DNA from: Pseudocalidococcus azoricus BACA0444
GTDB taxonomy: Bacteria > Cyanobacteriota > Cyanobacteriia > Thermosynechococcales > Thermosynechococcaceae
Direction: 5' to 3'
NCBI RefSeq assembly: GCF_031729055.1
Contig: NZ_JAVMIP010000002.1
Span: 62,001-126,000 of the forward strand
DNA length: 64,000 nt
Position numbers and translations under genes: made by a program. The notes beneath the pieces are model-generated. The model was not told the DNA's origin, made no database searches, and saw only the letters and a program-made list of their open reading frames with translations. Shown one piece after another: positions 28,545 to 37,917 of this stretch; the first letter of the stretch is position 1; each line of letters begins with the position of its first letter.

Positions 28545-29174
28545 ATGAATATCGTGCAGTGGTGGGATGAGCTACTTCAGGGCCTGGAAACAGAATTACA
28601 GGTGGGGTTAGCTCACGGAATTGAACTCTTAAATAGCACCATCGAGCAAACGCTTTTACCCCTGATCAAAATTCCGGAACCAGCGGCCCCTTGGCAACGT
28701 CTTTATGTTTACCAGGCCGGGGTGGAGAGTCTTCCCAGCGGTACTTGGCCTCTCAATGATCATGCCTGGCAAATCACAGCCCACTGGCCCCAAACCATTC
28801 CCCTATTAGAGTTGCCGGAACATTATCTCTGGCTAGAAATTCCCTCAATGCGGCAAGGGGATCAATTACTCCTCTGTCGGGCCTGGGCCAAGGCGGATCC
28901 CCACAGCTTGCCCCCCAAATTATCTCTCGGTCGTCACCAGGCCTGGGGTTGGACGCAGGGAGTTACGTTACCGGCCGATGGGGAATGGCATTTATTAGAG
29001 GTTTGTGTGCATTTAGCCGCCCCCGAAACTGAGCCAGGGTTAATTAAACTTGCCCTAGAATTTATCGCTCCCGGCCAGGCCTGGTTACGGGATTTTGAAG
29101 TGTTGCAGGCCCCGGCTAAACTCCGCCCCTTAAGTGAATTATTTCCCAAACACAAAACAAATTCTGAGACTTAA
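28545..29174 (+). CDS. Conserved-type protein of unknown function
   Basis: 209 residues, soluble, tryptophan-rich (WW, PWQRLYVYQAG, HAWQITAHW, HQAWGWTQG). The N-terminal 40 residues look helical and the rest mainly beta, ending in a basic tail. No catalytic motif or signal peptide was found. A purine-rich GGTAGGGGG lies before the ATG at 28545. It converges on the aminotransferase gene, with 18 bases between stops. Function is not recognised. Confidence 0.6.
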   Translation: MNIVQWWDELLQGLETELQVGLAHGIELLNSTIEQTLLPLIKIPEPAAPWQRLYVYQAGVESLPSGTWPLNDHAWQITAHWPQTIPLLELPEHYLWLEIPSMRQGDQLLLCRAWAKADPHSLPPKLSLGRHQAWGWTQGVTLPADGEWHLLEVCVHLAAPETEPGLIKLALEFIAPGQAWLRDFEVLQAPAKLRPLSELFPKHKTNSET

Positions 29175-29192
29175 TTTAATTGAGTTGTTAAT

Positions 29193-30053
29193 TCAGACTT
29201 GACTGGCCTGGGCCATTTTCTCAAGGAGTTCCGTCCACAGGAGTTGGGTAACGGGGCCTGGGCATTCTGGGAACGGATAGTCATCTACTTGGGCAATGGG
29301 CATCAATAACCGCACCGAAGAACTTAAAAACGCCTCATCGGATGTGACTAAATCTACGGGGAATAACTCGCTCTCCTGGTGGGGAATGCCTTGTTCATGG
29401 AGTATATCTAAAAGAAACTGCCGGGTAATTCCATGTAAAATTCCTGATTCCTTGGTGGGTGTCTCGACAATCCCTTTGCGGACGATCCATAAATTACTGG
29501 TGGTGGCTTCGGTCATCGCGCCTTCGGGATTCAGCAAAATCGCATCATCACATCCACTGGCCTGGGCTTCCAAAAGGGCCAAGATATTGTTGAGATAATT
29601 CCCGGTTTTGGCGGCTGGATCTAGGGCCTTCAGAGAAACTCGCTGCCGGGGCGGAATTGTTACTTTGAGGCCGGCCGCAGAAAGCTTAGGCTCCGGATCA
29701 ATGGCTTGCAAGGCAATTAACAGTCTCGGCTTCGTTTCTGGTTGCGGTAACAGGCCAATGCGAGGATCTGCGCCACGAGTCACCACGATCCGAATGTAAT
29801 ATTCTCCAGGCCCTGCCACTGCCAAAGTCCGATTCACTTCCTGGATCAAATACTCATCCGGCCAAGGCAAATTTAGATACAAATAGGTTGCAGATTGTCT
29901 TAAGCGGGCTAAATGTTCAACCAGGCCAAAGGGTTTCCCTTGAAACGTTCGGACAACCTCATAGACACTATCTCCGTACAAAAAACCTCGATCTAAGACC
30001 GAAATCGTTGCATCAGTAGAAATTTCACCATCGAGATTGATCAACATACCCAT
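29193..30053 (-). CDS. Class IV aminotransferase (branched-chain or D-amino-acid type)
   Basis: 286 residues of the fold-type IV PLP enzymes. Visible motifs are LDRGFLYGDSVYEVVRTF at the N-terminus, the PLP lysine in AAKTGNYLNNILAL, EAMTEATTSNLWIV, and a GITRQFLLDI helix. Members include IlvE, D-alanine aminotransferase and 4-amino-4-deoxychorismate lyase, and sequence reading alone does not separate them. Five bases separate it from the DUF1825 gene upstream, so the two are probably one transcript. Confidence 0.88.
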   Translation of the reverse strand: MGMLINLDGEISTDATISVLDRGFLYGDSVYEVVRTFQGKPFGLVEHLARLRQSATYLYLNLPWPDEYLIQEVNRTLAVAGPGEYYIRIVVTRGADPRIGLLPQPETKPRLLIALQAIDPEPKLSAAGLKVTIPPRQRVSLKALDPAAKTGNYLNNILALLEAQASGCDDAILLNPEGAMTEATTSNLWIVRKGIVETPTKESGILHGITRQFLLDILHEQGIPHQESELFPVDLVTSDEAFLSSSVRLLMPIAQVDDYPFPECPGPVTQLLWTELLEKMAQASQV

Positions 30054-30058
30054 GCAGT

Positions 30059-30382
30059 TTATGGCTTCTGCTCTAACTCACGTTTCATGCGCTCTAGTGT
30101 AGTATGCATTTGGTCAAACATTTGCTGGGGCGTTACGCCAAACTGGTTGAGTTGGGTTTTCAGTTGCTCGACCGTCATTTGGGCCGTAAAGTCTTCCGAG
30201 AGTTCAAACCGCTTCATGAAAATCCGAAAACGCTCCATCATCTCTTCCATTTTTTCGATGTAGAGTTTTTTCCCTTCCCGATCAAACTTGCCGTAATCAC
30301 CACCCAACTGGACTAAACTTTGGTAGTCAACAAATAAGTCTTGGGCTTCCCGTTGGACAATTTCAGAATCAAAGAATCCCAT
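30059..30382 (-). CDS. DUF1825-family cyanobacterial protein
   Basis: 107 residues, almost entirely helical and charged: MGFFDSEIVQREAQDLFVDY, then KLYIEKMEEMMERFRIFMKR and a C-terminal MFDQMHTTLERMKREL. This is the pattern of DUF1825, a family of cyanobacteria and some plants with no known function. Likely coiled-coil and soluble. It sits directly upstream of the class IV aminotransferase. Confidence 0.85.
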   Translation of the reverse strand: MGFFDSEIVQREAQDLFVDYQSLVQLGGDYGKFDREGKKLYIEKMEEMMERFRIFMKRFELSEDFTAQMTVEQLKTQLNQFGVTPQQMFDQMHTTLERMKRELEQKP

Positions 30383-30540
30383 AGGTTTGGTCTCATGACT
30401 AATGTGTCTTGACTCATCCTACCCTTAGTGTCCAGTTCAGGCCTGGGGGAAAACCAGAGGGAAAACCGAATCTGAGGGGATGGCCTGGGTGATTCGGAAT
30501 CTATTGCAGGAGAAGAGTGGAAAGAGGGCAGAGGTTGATG

Positions 30541-30556
30541 GTTTAATTAATTAAAC
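30541..30556. promoter_or_regulatory. Perfect 16-bp AT palindrome
   Basis: GTTTAATTAATTAAAC is symmetric over 16 bases. It lies 11 bases beyond the stop codon of the CDF transporter gene and about 160 bases upstream of the DUF1825 start, both on the minus strand. It could be an operator for the downstream pair or part of a terminator; neither is shown. Confidence 0.3.
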
Positions 30557-30567
30557 AGAGCAAAAAT

Positions 30568-31470
30568 CTATGTCTCTGGGTAACTAATCTGATCTGAACT
30601 GTAGTTTTGCGGCTCCATATGAATCATGACCCGGGCTGGGGGAAAAACCTCTTGTAAACGGGCTTCAATAATTTCGGTAATTTCGTGAGCGTCCTCTAGG
30701 CTATTGGTCTCGACAATCAGGTGCATTTCAATAAACACTTGCCGCCCCACCAGGCCCCGCGAGGCAATATCATGACAGTTGACAACACCCGGTACGCCCA
30801 TCACCACCTGATGAATCGCCTCTGGGGCAATCGCCATCTCATCCACAAGCCAAGGAATATTTCCCCGTAACACCCGCCAGCCGCTATAAAAAACCAGCCC
30901 GGCCACCGGAAACGCCAAGGCAATATCTAACCACTGCCAGTTAAAGGCCCAAATTCCCACCAAGCCCGTTAAAACCGCAATCGTCACCCAAATATCACTG
31001 AGGGTATGGTAAGCATCGGCCACCAAAATCCGACTGCCCAAGCGGATCCCTTCCCGCCGTTCATAAACTGTCACAAAGATGTTCACCCCCAACACCAAGA
31101 GGAGTAACCACAATTCGGACGCTGAGAGCTTAACCTGACTCGATTGCTGAGTGATCCGTTCCACCGCACTTTGGAGAATCTCAAAACAGGCCATACCCAA
31201 AAATGCGGCAATTCCCAACGCACCCAAGGCTTCAAACTTTTGATGGCCATAGGGGTGATCCCGATCCGGATGGGGGTTGGCCAAACGCATGGTGAACAGA
31301 CCTAAGACATTACTCGCCCCGTCCGTTAAGCTGTGGAGGGCATCGGCCTGGAGACTGAGGGAGTTGGTGGCAATTCCGATCCCTGCCTTGAGCAACATGA
31401 CAAAAATATTCAGCCACAACGTCAGCCAAAGGACGCGTTGCACCGGCTTGCGATTGTCAACAAGGTTCAT
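30568..31470 (-). CDS. Cation diffusion facilitator (CDF) metal transporter
   Basis: 300 residues. CDF proteins export Zn, Fe, Co, Mn or similar ions by proton antiport. The first two-thirds hold six membrane spans with the metal-site motifs LQADALHSLTDGASN (helix 2) and VADAYHTLSDIWV (helix 5), and the family PHPDRDHPYGHQKFE loop. The C-terminal cytoplasmic domain (about 205-290) ends with ARVMIHMEPQ. The D/D and H/D tetrahedral sites suggest Zn or Fe-type selectivity, but this is inference. The aroF gene lies upstream on the same strand. Confidence 0.93.
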   Translation of the reverse strand: MNLVDNRKPVQRVLWLTLWLNIFVMLLKAGIGIATNSLSLQADALHSLTDGASNVLGLFTMRLANPHPDRDHPYGHQKFEALGALGIAAFLGMACFEILQSAVERITQQSSQVKLSASELWLLLLVLGVNIFVTVYERREGIRLGSRILVADAYHTLSDIWVTIAVLTGLVGIWAFNWQWLDIALAFPVAGLVFYSGWRVLRGNIPWLVDEMAIAPEAIHQVVMGVPGVVNCHDIASRGLVGRQVFIEMHLIVETNSLEDAHEITEIIEARLQEVFPPARVMIHMEPQNYSSDQISYPET

Positions 31471-31544
31471 GAAGGACTTACCGACCTGGCCTGAGTATGG
31501 TCAGTTTGATTTTAGCCCGATTAGTTCTTGGCCTGGATTAGCCG

Positions 31545-32612
31545 CTACAACACCCCGGCTAGTTCTGGAGCTTTCTCGGGCCAACGAGCGACAGCATTAC
31601 CAATTACAGCTAGCTCGGCCATCAACTGGTCAAATTGATCCGGTGTCAGGGATTGGGGGCCATCGGAAAGGGCCTTGGGGGGGTTGGGATGGACTTCAAT
31701 CATCAGGCTATCGGTTCCGGCGGCTAAGGCAGCTTTGGCCATGGTTGGTACATAGGCCGCCCAACCCGTCCCATGACTGGGGTCAATCATGATTGGCAAG
31801 TGAGTGAGTTGGCGTAAGACGGGAATACAACTTAAATCCAGGGTATTGCGGGTATATTGGCGGTCAAAGGTACGAATCCCCCGTTCACAGAGAATTACCT
31901 GGGAGTTGCCTGCTGCCAAAATATATTCTGCTGCCATTAACCAGTCTTCAATGGTGGCCGCCATCCCCCGCTTTAAGAGCACGGGTTTATCCTGCTGGCC
32001 CACTTGTTTAAGCAGGGAAAAATTTTGCATATTCCGCGCCCCCACCTGAATTACATCGGCCACCAGGGCAATTTTCTCCAGATCCGCCCCATCCATGACT
32101 TCTGTAATAATCCCCAGGCCAGTTGCTTCTCGGGCCGCTGCCAACAACTCTAAGGCACTTTCCCCATGACCTTGAAACGCGTAGGGGGATGTTCTCGGTT
32201 TATAGGCTCCTCCCCGTAAAAACTTGGCCCCGGCCGCTTTCACCCGTTGGGCTGTCCCAATAATCATGGCCTCATTTTCCACCGAGCAAGGGCCTGCCAC
32301 CACCACCACCGGATGATGTTCACCAATCGCAACCGGCCCATTAGGCGTTTCAATCACAACTTCACTGGCTTCCCCGTGGCGATAATCCCGACTGGCCCGC
32401 TTAAAGGGTTGCTCCACCCGTAACACCTGCTCAATCCAAGAATTATTTTCTTGAATTTGCAAGGGGTCTAAATCCACCGTATCCCCCACCAGGCCAATCA
32501 CCACCTTATGTTTACCGACAATCTTCTCCGGTGAAAAGCCCCAGGCCACCATTGTTTCGCACACCTGTTCAATTTCTGGTTCAGGAGTTCCGCTTTTCAT
32601 AACAATAATCAT
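31545..32612 (-). CDS. aroF: 3-deoxy-7-phosphoheptulonate synthase, AroF type I-beta
   Basis: DAHP synthase joins phosphoenolpyruvate and erythrose 4-phosphate, the first step to aromatic amino acids. 355 residues: an N-terminal ferredoxin-like regulatory domain (1-70, IIVMKSGTPEPEIEQ) precedes the barrel. Motifs are AGPCSVENEAM, FLRGGAYKPRTSPYAFQG, QVGARNMQNFSLL, LLKRGMAATIEDWL and MIDPSHGTGWA. The N-terminal domain is the usual site of feedback control in this class. Divergent from the VKOR gene. Confidence 0.96.
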   Translation of the reverse strand: MIIVMKSGTPEPEIEQVCETMVAWGFSPEKIVGKHKVVIGLVGDTVDLDPLQIQENNSWIEQVLRVEQPFKRASRDYRHGEASEVVIETPNGPVAIGEHHPVVVVAGPCSVENEAMIIGTAQRVKAAGAKFLRGGAYKPRTSPYAFQGHGESALELLAAAREATGLGIITEVMDGADLEKIALVADVIQVGARNMQNFSLLKQVGQQDKPVLLKRGMAATIEDWLMAAEYILAAGNSQVILCERGIRTFDRQYTRNTLDLSCIPVLRQLTHLPIMIDPSHGTGWAAYVPTMAKAALAAGTDSLMIEVHPNPPKALSDGPQSLTPDQFDQLMAELAVIGNAVARWPEKAPELAGVL

Positions 32613-32795
32613 GGGTCAACCTCAAATTTTGGTTGCGATGGCCTGGCGATATTCAAGCTGCTATTTCAAATTGTGCCACCAATCCGGATCGGGCCTGGGC
32701 CGTTGGAGATTTGATCATTGCGTTTAGAATCGGATCGGGATGTTCTGCTTTAGGTGGGGCTGACTGCTACTTATTGCGATTGGGTTAGATGTGCT

Positions 32796-33701
32796 ATGCC
32801 GGTCACGCGTCGTCGTTCTACACCTTGGTTACACCGTTGGTCACGGGTTTTAATTGGGATCATTGCTGGCCTGGGCATGATCGTGACTGGATATTTAACG
32901 ATTCATGCTTTTGGGGATCAATCGGTTGCTTGTCCCACGGCTGACTGTGATGTGGTTTTGAGTAGCCCTTGGGCAAAAGTCTTTGGCTTACCCCTAGCGT
33001 TATTCGGCTTGATGGCCTATGGCGGGATGTTTAGCCTCTCTCTGGCTCCCTTTGCGCTCCGTCGTCCTGAGCAAAAAGACACTCGCCAAAAACTTGAAAA
33101 CATCACCTGGCTCTTCCTCTTTATCGGGGCCGTGGCCATGACGGTCTTTAGTGGTTACCTCATGTATGTTCTGACCACAGCCATTAAAGCCGCCTGTTTA
33201 TATTGCATTGCTTCGGCGGCCTTTAGCTTAACTTTTTTGGGGCTGACCTTGACCGGCCGTGATTGGCCAGATCGGGGGCAGTTATTTTTTACTGGGTTAA
33301 TTGTGATTGTCATGACCCTGATTGGGACTCTAGGCATTTATAACTTTCGGACGGCGGATGTGGCTACAGGGCCGGGGATTCCGGTGGTCAACACCTCAGG
33401 CCCGGCAGAAATGAGTTTGGCCAAGCATTTAACCCAGTCCGGGGCGGTGATGTATGGAGCCTATTGGTGTTCCCATTGCCATGATCAAAAAGAATTATTT
33501 GGCAAGACCGCCTTTAAGCAAATTAACTACGTGGAATGTGATCCGGGGGGGCAAAATCCCCAACCTGATCTCTGTCGGGCTAAGGATGTGAAAAGTTATC
33601 CGACCTGGGAAATTGCCCAAAAAAACTACAGCGGCACTCGCCCTCTCCCCGAACTGGCGGATTTATCCGGTTATCAAGGGGATATGAACTTTAAGAACTA
33701 A
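32796..33701 (+). CDS. VKOR-thioredoxin fusion protein
   Basis: A bacterial homologue of vitamin K epoxide reductase that reoxidises disulfide-forming partners using quinone. In cyanobacteria the partner thioredoxin domain is fused. The 301-residue product has four to five membrane spans, the loop cysteines C46 and C51 (SVACPTADCD), the redox pair CLYC at 134-137, and a C-terminal thioredoxin-like domain with WCSHC (C224, C227) facing the lumen or periplasm. The ATG at 32796 was preferred to the upstream 32754 start because it begins directly before the first helix. It probably supports folding of exported and photosynthetic proteins. Confidence 0.93.
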   Translation: MPVTRRRSTPWLHRWSRVLIGIIAGLGMIVTGYLTIHAFGDQSVACPTADCDVVLSSPWAKVFGLPLALFGLMAYGGMFSLSLAPFALRRPEQKDTRQKLENITWLFLFIGAVAMTVFSGYLMYVLTTAIKAACLYCIASAAFSLTFLGLTLTGRDWPDRGQLFFTGLIVIVMTLIGTLGIYNFRTADVATGPGIPVVNTSGPAEMSLAKHLTQSGAVMYGAYWCSHCHDQKELFGKTAFKQINYVECDPGGQNPQPDLCRAKDVKSYPTWEIAQKNYSGTRPLPELADLSGYQGDMNFKN

Positions 33702-33866
33702 CTGTGGGTGATTGCACTAGGGTCTGGTGCTGCCCTCGTCCTGGCCTGGTGTCATCCGCTAAAACCTGTTTTATACTAATGTCCAAGGTTTGACTGGCCA
33801 GGATTATCCTCAATGTCAGAACTGAGTAAATACGCTTAACTTCAAAATTCTAGGACTACCCCAGCC

Positions 33867-34226
33867 ATGAGTATTAACGTTGTCACCCTAGTTGGCCGAG
33901 TTGGTGGCGAGCCGGATGTCAAATATTTTGAGTCGGGTTCGGTCAAATGTCGCTTAACCCTGGCCGTGAACCGGATGCGAAAAGACGATCCACCGGATTG
34001 GTTTAACCTAGAAATCTGGGGAAAAACAGCGGAAGTTGCAGCTAACTATGTCCATAAGGGGAGTTTAATTGGCGTGACCGGCTCCCTCAAATTTGACCAT
34101 TGGCAGGATCGGGCGACTGGTGCAAATCGATCCTCTCCCACCATCAAGGTAGATAAGCTAGATTTGCTGGGCAGTAAACGGGATAACGAGGCTGCGGCTG
34201 GTTCTCCACCCTCGGATGAATGGTAG
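33867..34226 (+). CDS. ssb: Single-stranded DNA-binding protein (OB fold)
   Basis: 119 residues starting MSINVVTLVGRVGGEPDVKY, the usual SSB opening, with VKCRLTLAVNR and a DWFNLEIWGKTAE strand, then KGSLIGVTGSL. It binds and protects single-stranded DNA in replication and repair. The C-terminus ends PPSDEW: it lacks the canonical DDDIPF-type acidic tip that recruits partner proteins, though D-E-W is weakly acidic. Stop is 22 bases from the convergent exonuclease gene. Confidence 0.9.
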   Translation: MSINVVTLVGRVGGEPDVKYFESGSVKCRLTLAVNRMRKDDPPDWFNLEIWGKTAEVAANYVHKGSLIGVTGSLKFDHWQDRATGANRSSPTIKVDKLDLLGSKRDNEAAAGSPPSDEW

Positions 34227-34248
34227 ATTTGAGCTTGAATCTTTTTGC

Positions 34249-36261
34249 CTAGGCCTGGGCTAATATCACTTCTTCCAATGAAATTTGATCCGCCCTTGGA
34301 TCTACCCGACTCACCCGCAAATTTAAGCTCTCCCCCAGGCCCACAACCCGATGGAAGCGCACAGCCAGTTCGATCCCCAAATCCTCCAGCAACACCAGGC
34401 CTAAAAGGTCATCTTCCCGCAGCCACCGTAACATCAAGGCCTGCCACACTTGGGATGAATGTCGCCGCAAATATTCCAAAGACCAATAACGGGTAGTTTG
34501 TCGCTCAACCAAAATCGTTTCCTGAACCGCTGAGACAACTCCTAACAACAGTTCTCCTAAATCGGGAGCCGCAAAGGGAACCGCCTCTCCTCGCAAATGG
34601 GCCTTGATCTGCATATGGGCAATCAAATCTGAATAGCGACGAATTGGAGAAGTTACCTGGCAATAGGCATTTAAGCCGAGACTGGCATGACGATTCGGGG
34701 TTGGACTCATTTCACTCTTGGGCATACAGCGGCGAATGGCACATTGGCGAACAGGGCCGGGGGGGAGTTGTTGTAATTCTTCCTCAGGAGGCAATTCGGG
34801 TTGGGTCTGGGAGCGAAAGGGCAGGGGAATATTCTCCGACTCACCAAATCGAGCCGCAACTTCTCCCGTGAGGATCATCATTTCCGCAACCAATTGGCGC
34901 GCCCCCGAATCCGCTAAGGGGTGAATATCCACCTCGTCATCCACGACTTTAATCTCGGGTTCTGGCATATTGATCTGAATCGCCCCTTGTTGTTGTCGCC
35001 AGGTCAGGCGTTTCTGCATCCAGGCCCCGATTCCCAACAACTCCGGTTCATTTTGGACAGCCAATTCCAACATCATGTCCACATCCTCATAGGTGAGGCG
35101 ATAGGTGGGTTTAATCAAGCTAGGGCAAATTTGATAGTCCGCAATACTACCATCGGGTTGCAACGTTACCCCAAAACTCAAGGCACAACAGGTTTGACCG
35201 GCGATTAAACTCATCGGCCCCGTGGCCAGTTCCGGGGGAAACATGGGAATCATGCCTGTGGGCAAATAAACCGTGGTGGCGCGGCGGCGGGCTTCGAGTT
35301 CCAGGCCATCTCCCAACAGTAACCAGCGACTCGGATCGGCAATATGAATCCAGAGGCGTTCTTGACCGTCTGGTAAGGTTTCTAAACTAATGCCATCATC
35401 AATTTCTTGGGTACTTTCGTCATCAATCGTATAAACCTTGAGATGGGTCAGATCTTGCCGAATGGGGGCATCCAGATCTGGGGGCGGATTACTGATACAG
35501 TGTCGGGCCATGTCCACCACCTCCGGCTTAAATGCTGTCGGAATCTGACTCCGATGGAGAGCTAAATTCTCATGGTGCTTCCATAGTGACAAATCTACCA
35601 AGAGTTGAAAAGCAGCTAGGGCCGTCGTTGGGCGTTTAAGTTGGGTTAAGAGTTCGGAAGCAGCATTGATTTGGCTCTGAGTGGCCAGGTCTCCCAAGGC
35701 GGCAAACCGTTCCAAGGGTTCAAACTTATGTCGCTCTGCTAGCTCCCAAGTGATAGTTTCCTGGGCCAGAGCCTGGTTAAGTTTAGCGAAGAATTGGGCC
35801 TTGGCCTGTTGACGCTGTAGTTCTTTTTCCAGTTGATGTTTAATTTCGGCAACTTGGCTGGTGGGACGGGCTTCGTAGAGTTCAGCCTTTTGTTTGAAAT
35901 AGATCTTGTCTTCGGAAAGTAGATAATAAGCGGCGTAACATTGGGGTGGGGTTTGTCCAGAAAATAAGAGTAGGGCCAGACTTTCAGGACTAACGGACCG
36001 ATTTTCTTCTAAGAGAATTTCCCAGGCCACCTCGAGGCTTTCCGGATCCAGGAATGGTTCAACCGCCTTTTGGAATTGGGGAATTTCCTGGGCCTGGTAA
36101 CGCTCACCCGTGACGGTATAGGTAATTTGCCGGGGATGAAGCGTGTGGGCCTGGTGATTGCTATCAATGACGATCCAGTGCTTTTTCCCTTCGGGTCGCT
36201 CAACCACTCCCAGCCGCCGCTGATTGTTGACCCGAAATTCAACTAAAGTGCCCTTTTCCAC
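34249..36261 (-). CDS. RNB-domain 3'-5' exoribonuclease (RNase II/R family)
   Basis: 670 residues. RNB enzymes degrade RNA processively from the 3' end. The active-site block TIDDESTQEIDDGISL carries the metal-binding aspartates. WIHIADPSRW, TVYLPTGMIPMFP and the C-terminal QVTSPIRRYSDLIAH motif with its arginine are all present, followed by an S1-like tail. The frame opens with a TTG at 36273, but the GTG at 36261 (MEKGTLVEF) matches the usual cyanobacterial N-terminus. rpsR and rpmG lie upstream on the same strand, the common cyanobacterial order rpmG-rpsR-rnb. Confidence 0.93.
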   Translation of the reverse strand: MEKGTLVEFRVNNQRRLGVVERPEGKKHWIVIDSNHQAHTLHPRQITYTVTGERYQAQEIPQFQKAVEPFLDPESLEVAWEILLEENRSVSPESLALLLFSGQTPPQCYAAYYLLSEDKIYFKQKAELYEARPTSQVAEIKHQLEKELQRQQAKAQFFAKLNQALAQETITWELAERHKFEPLERFAALGDLATQSQINAASELLTQLKRPTTALAAFQLLVDLSLWKHHENLALHRSQIPTAFKPEVVDMARHCISNPPPDLDAPIRQDLTHLKVYTIDDESTQEIDDGISLETLPDGQERLWIHIADPSRWLLLGDGLELEARRRATTVYLPTGMIPMFPPELATGPMSLIAGQTCCALSFGVTLQPDGSIADYQICPSLIKPTYRLTYEDVDMMLELAVQNEPELLGIGAWMQKRLTWRQQQGAIQINMPEPEIKVVDDEVDIHPLADSGARQLVAEMMILTGEVAARFGESENIPLPFRSQTQPELPPEEELQQLPPGPVRQCAIRRCMPKSEMSPTPNRHASLGLNAYCQVTSPIRRYSDLIAHMQIKAHLRGEAVPFAAPDLGELLLGVVSAVQETILVERQTTRYWSLEYLRRHSSQVWQALMLRWLREDDLLGLVLLEDLGIELAVRFHRVVGLGESLNLRVSRVDPRADQISLEEVILAQA

Positions 36262-36433
36262 GAGCGAATCCAACTTGGCTGATAGTCCTTTCCTAGCTTA
36301 AATGAACTTGTCCCAGGCCAACTCTAATCTTGAAAGGACCTGTGAGCAGGGACAAAGACTAAATATAGATAGCTGTAAGATAGGCCAGAAACTACCTGGG
36401 TTTGCGGACTCTCTGGGCGATATTCGGGTGTTA

Positions 36434-36476
36434 GGGATTGAGAAATTTAACGATCCTGGCCCTACTGTTCAATCCC
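36434..36476. promoter_or_regulatory. 8-bp perfect inverted repeat between rpsR and the exonuclease gene
   Basis: GGGATTGA (36434-36441) pairs exactly with TCAATCCC (36469-36476) around a 27-base loop. It lies just past the rpsR stop in the direction of transcription. It may be a processing or attenuation hairpin between rpsR and rnb; no run of U follows, so it is not a standard terminator. Confidence 0.25.
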
Positions 36477-36531
36477 CATAGAGCCATTTGTCCTCAATCT
36501 CAGAGAAACCGAAAGCCATCCCCGTGAATAG

Positions 36532-36747
36532 TTAACCTTCAGGGTTCAGGAACGGCAACAAAGCCATGACGCGGGCCCGTTTAATCGCAATGGTGAGATG
36601 ACGTTGTTGTTTAGCGGTTAAACCTGTGACGCGCCGGGGCAGAATTTTGCCACGTTCAGTAATAAATCGCCGCAGTAAATCCACATCTTTATAATCAATG
36701 GGTTCACCGGGTTGGAGGGGAGAAACACGCCGCCGAAAGAATGCCAT
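36532..36747 (-). CDS. rpsR: Small-subunit ribosomal protein bS18
   Basis: 71 residues: [20 protein letters not shown], then [20 protein letters not shown] and [10 protein letters not shown], the S18 signature throughout. It binds 16S rRNA with S6 in the platform of the small subunit. It follows rpmG by 73 bases on the same strand. Confidence 0.98.
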   Translation of the reverse strand: MAFFRRRVSPLQPGEPIDYKDVDLLRRFITERGKILPRRVTGLTAKQQRHLTIAIKRARVMALLPFLNPEG

Positions 36748-36820
36748 AGGTCAAGTTTGGGTAATTAAGATCAGGTAAAGGTTAAAAAGCTGGAGTAAGT
36801 CGGACGAGGAGAAACAAAAA

Positions 36821-37015
36821 CTACTTAATTTCTTTATGAATCGTGTGTTTGTTGCAGTGGGGACAGAATTTTTTCAGTTCTAGGCGGGCTGTCGTATTCC
36901 GGCGGTTTTTCATCGTGGTGTAACGGGATACCCCTGCCGACCGCTTATCGGTATTAGTGCGACATTCCGTGCATTCCAGGGTGATGATGAGCCTGGCTCC
37001 TTTTGCCTTTGCCAT
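36821..37015 (-). CDS. rpmG: Large-subunit ribosomal protein bL33
   Basis: 64 residues starting [20 protein letters not shown] and ending [16 protein letters not shown]. The two CxxC pairs (CTEC, CPHC) mark the zinc-binding form of L33. It is the first gene of the rpmG-rpsR pair; length and start are as usual for cyanobacteria and plastids. Confidence 0.98.
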   Translation of the reverse strand: MAKAKGARLIITLECTECRTNTDKRSAGVSRYTTMKNRRNTTARLELKKFCPHCNKHTIHKEIK

Positions 37016-37103
37016 GGTGACTGCCTAGTGTTTCCCTAAAGTGATAATCAGTGGGCCGGTCTCTAATTATGCCATAAGTATCAGACTTAAGGAAACCCTT
37101 AAT

Positions 37104-37751
37104 TTATCGAGATCGGGATTCAACCCGTTGCCGACTGCGACTGGTCATAGGTATGGTCTGGGGATTCCCCGCTAAGGTCTTCAGGTTTTGACTCCGTACT
37201 AGTTCGGCAAACTCCAGAGTCGGACGACTTTCCAACGCGGCTGTTTCGGTTATGGCCTGGAGGAGATAATCAGCAGCCTCATCCTCGCCATAGCCGCGCC
37301 GCTGGGCCAAGCGAATCCCTTCTTTATCAGCAGCGATCTCAACGGCCAATCCCCGCGTATTCCGCCAGGCCTGGAGTCCACTAAATGCAGCTAACCCCCC
37401 GGAGACGACAATACCCACGGGATCCAGTTGGACAAATTCGACAACGGCTGCCACCACCCCTGCCACCGCCAGGCCTTGATAAAGATCGAGCTTGATTAGT
37501 TGCCCTAAGTTAAACCAGGCCACCGCTCGCAACAGCAGCAAATCTCGGCAGGGGCGCGGGAGTTGACTCCAGAGATTAAAGTTAATTTCAATCACCCGAT
37601 CTACCCAAGGTAAGGCTGGATTATAGTGAATCACTTGGGATTGGAGCTGGCGGGAGACAATTTTGCAATGCATCCGGCCCGAGGCAGGCATTAAATCCAA
37701 GAGGTGGCGAATTTCCGGTTCGGGATTCATGGAGTTGAGGTTGTGCTGCAT
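37104..37751 (-). CDS. DUF3318-family protein
   Basis: 215 residues of an uncharacterised cyanobacterial family. The opening NPEPEIRHLLDLMPASGRM is characteristic. A middle pair of hydrophobic helices (LYQGLAVAGVVAAVVEFVQL and GIVVSGGLAAFSGLQAW) suggests membrane association, followed by an EIAADKEGIRLAQRRGY segment that resembles a degenerate metallopeptidase-neighbour region, and a basic tail. An internal ATG at 37730 is an alternative start. Divergent from rlmB. Confidence 0.75.
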   Translation of the reverse strand: MQHNLNSMNPEPEIRHLLDLMPASGRMHCKIVSRQLQSQVIHYNPALPWVDRVIEINFNLWSQLPRPCRDLLLLRAVAWFNLGQLIKLDLYQGLAVAGVVAAVVEFVQLDPVGIVVSGGLAAFSGLQAWRNTRGLAVEIAADKEGIRLAQRRGYGEDEAADYLLQAITETAALESRPTLEFAELVRSQNLKTLAGNPQTIPMTSRSRQRVESRSR

Positions 37752-37917
37752 TACCCCCTCAGTGTGCCATACTTATTAGCCGCAACCTAGCCGATGGAAT
37801 GCCCCTCATCTGTGCCTTTAATACCCCGGAACAGTCCGCTCCAGCAGCCGACCAGAATTAAAGACTAGAATTGCGAAAGTGCCTTTCCTCATCCCTTGGC
37901 CTGGTTAAGCCATTTCT

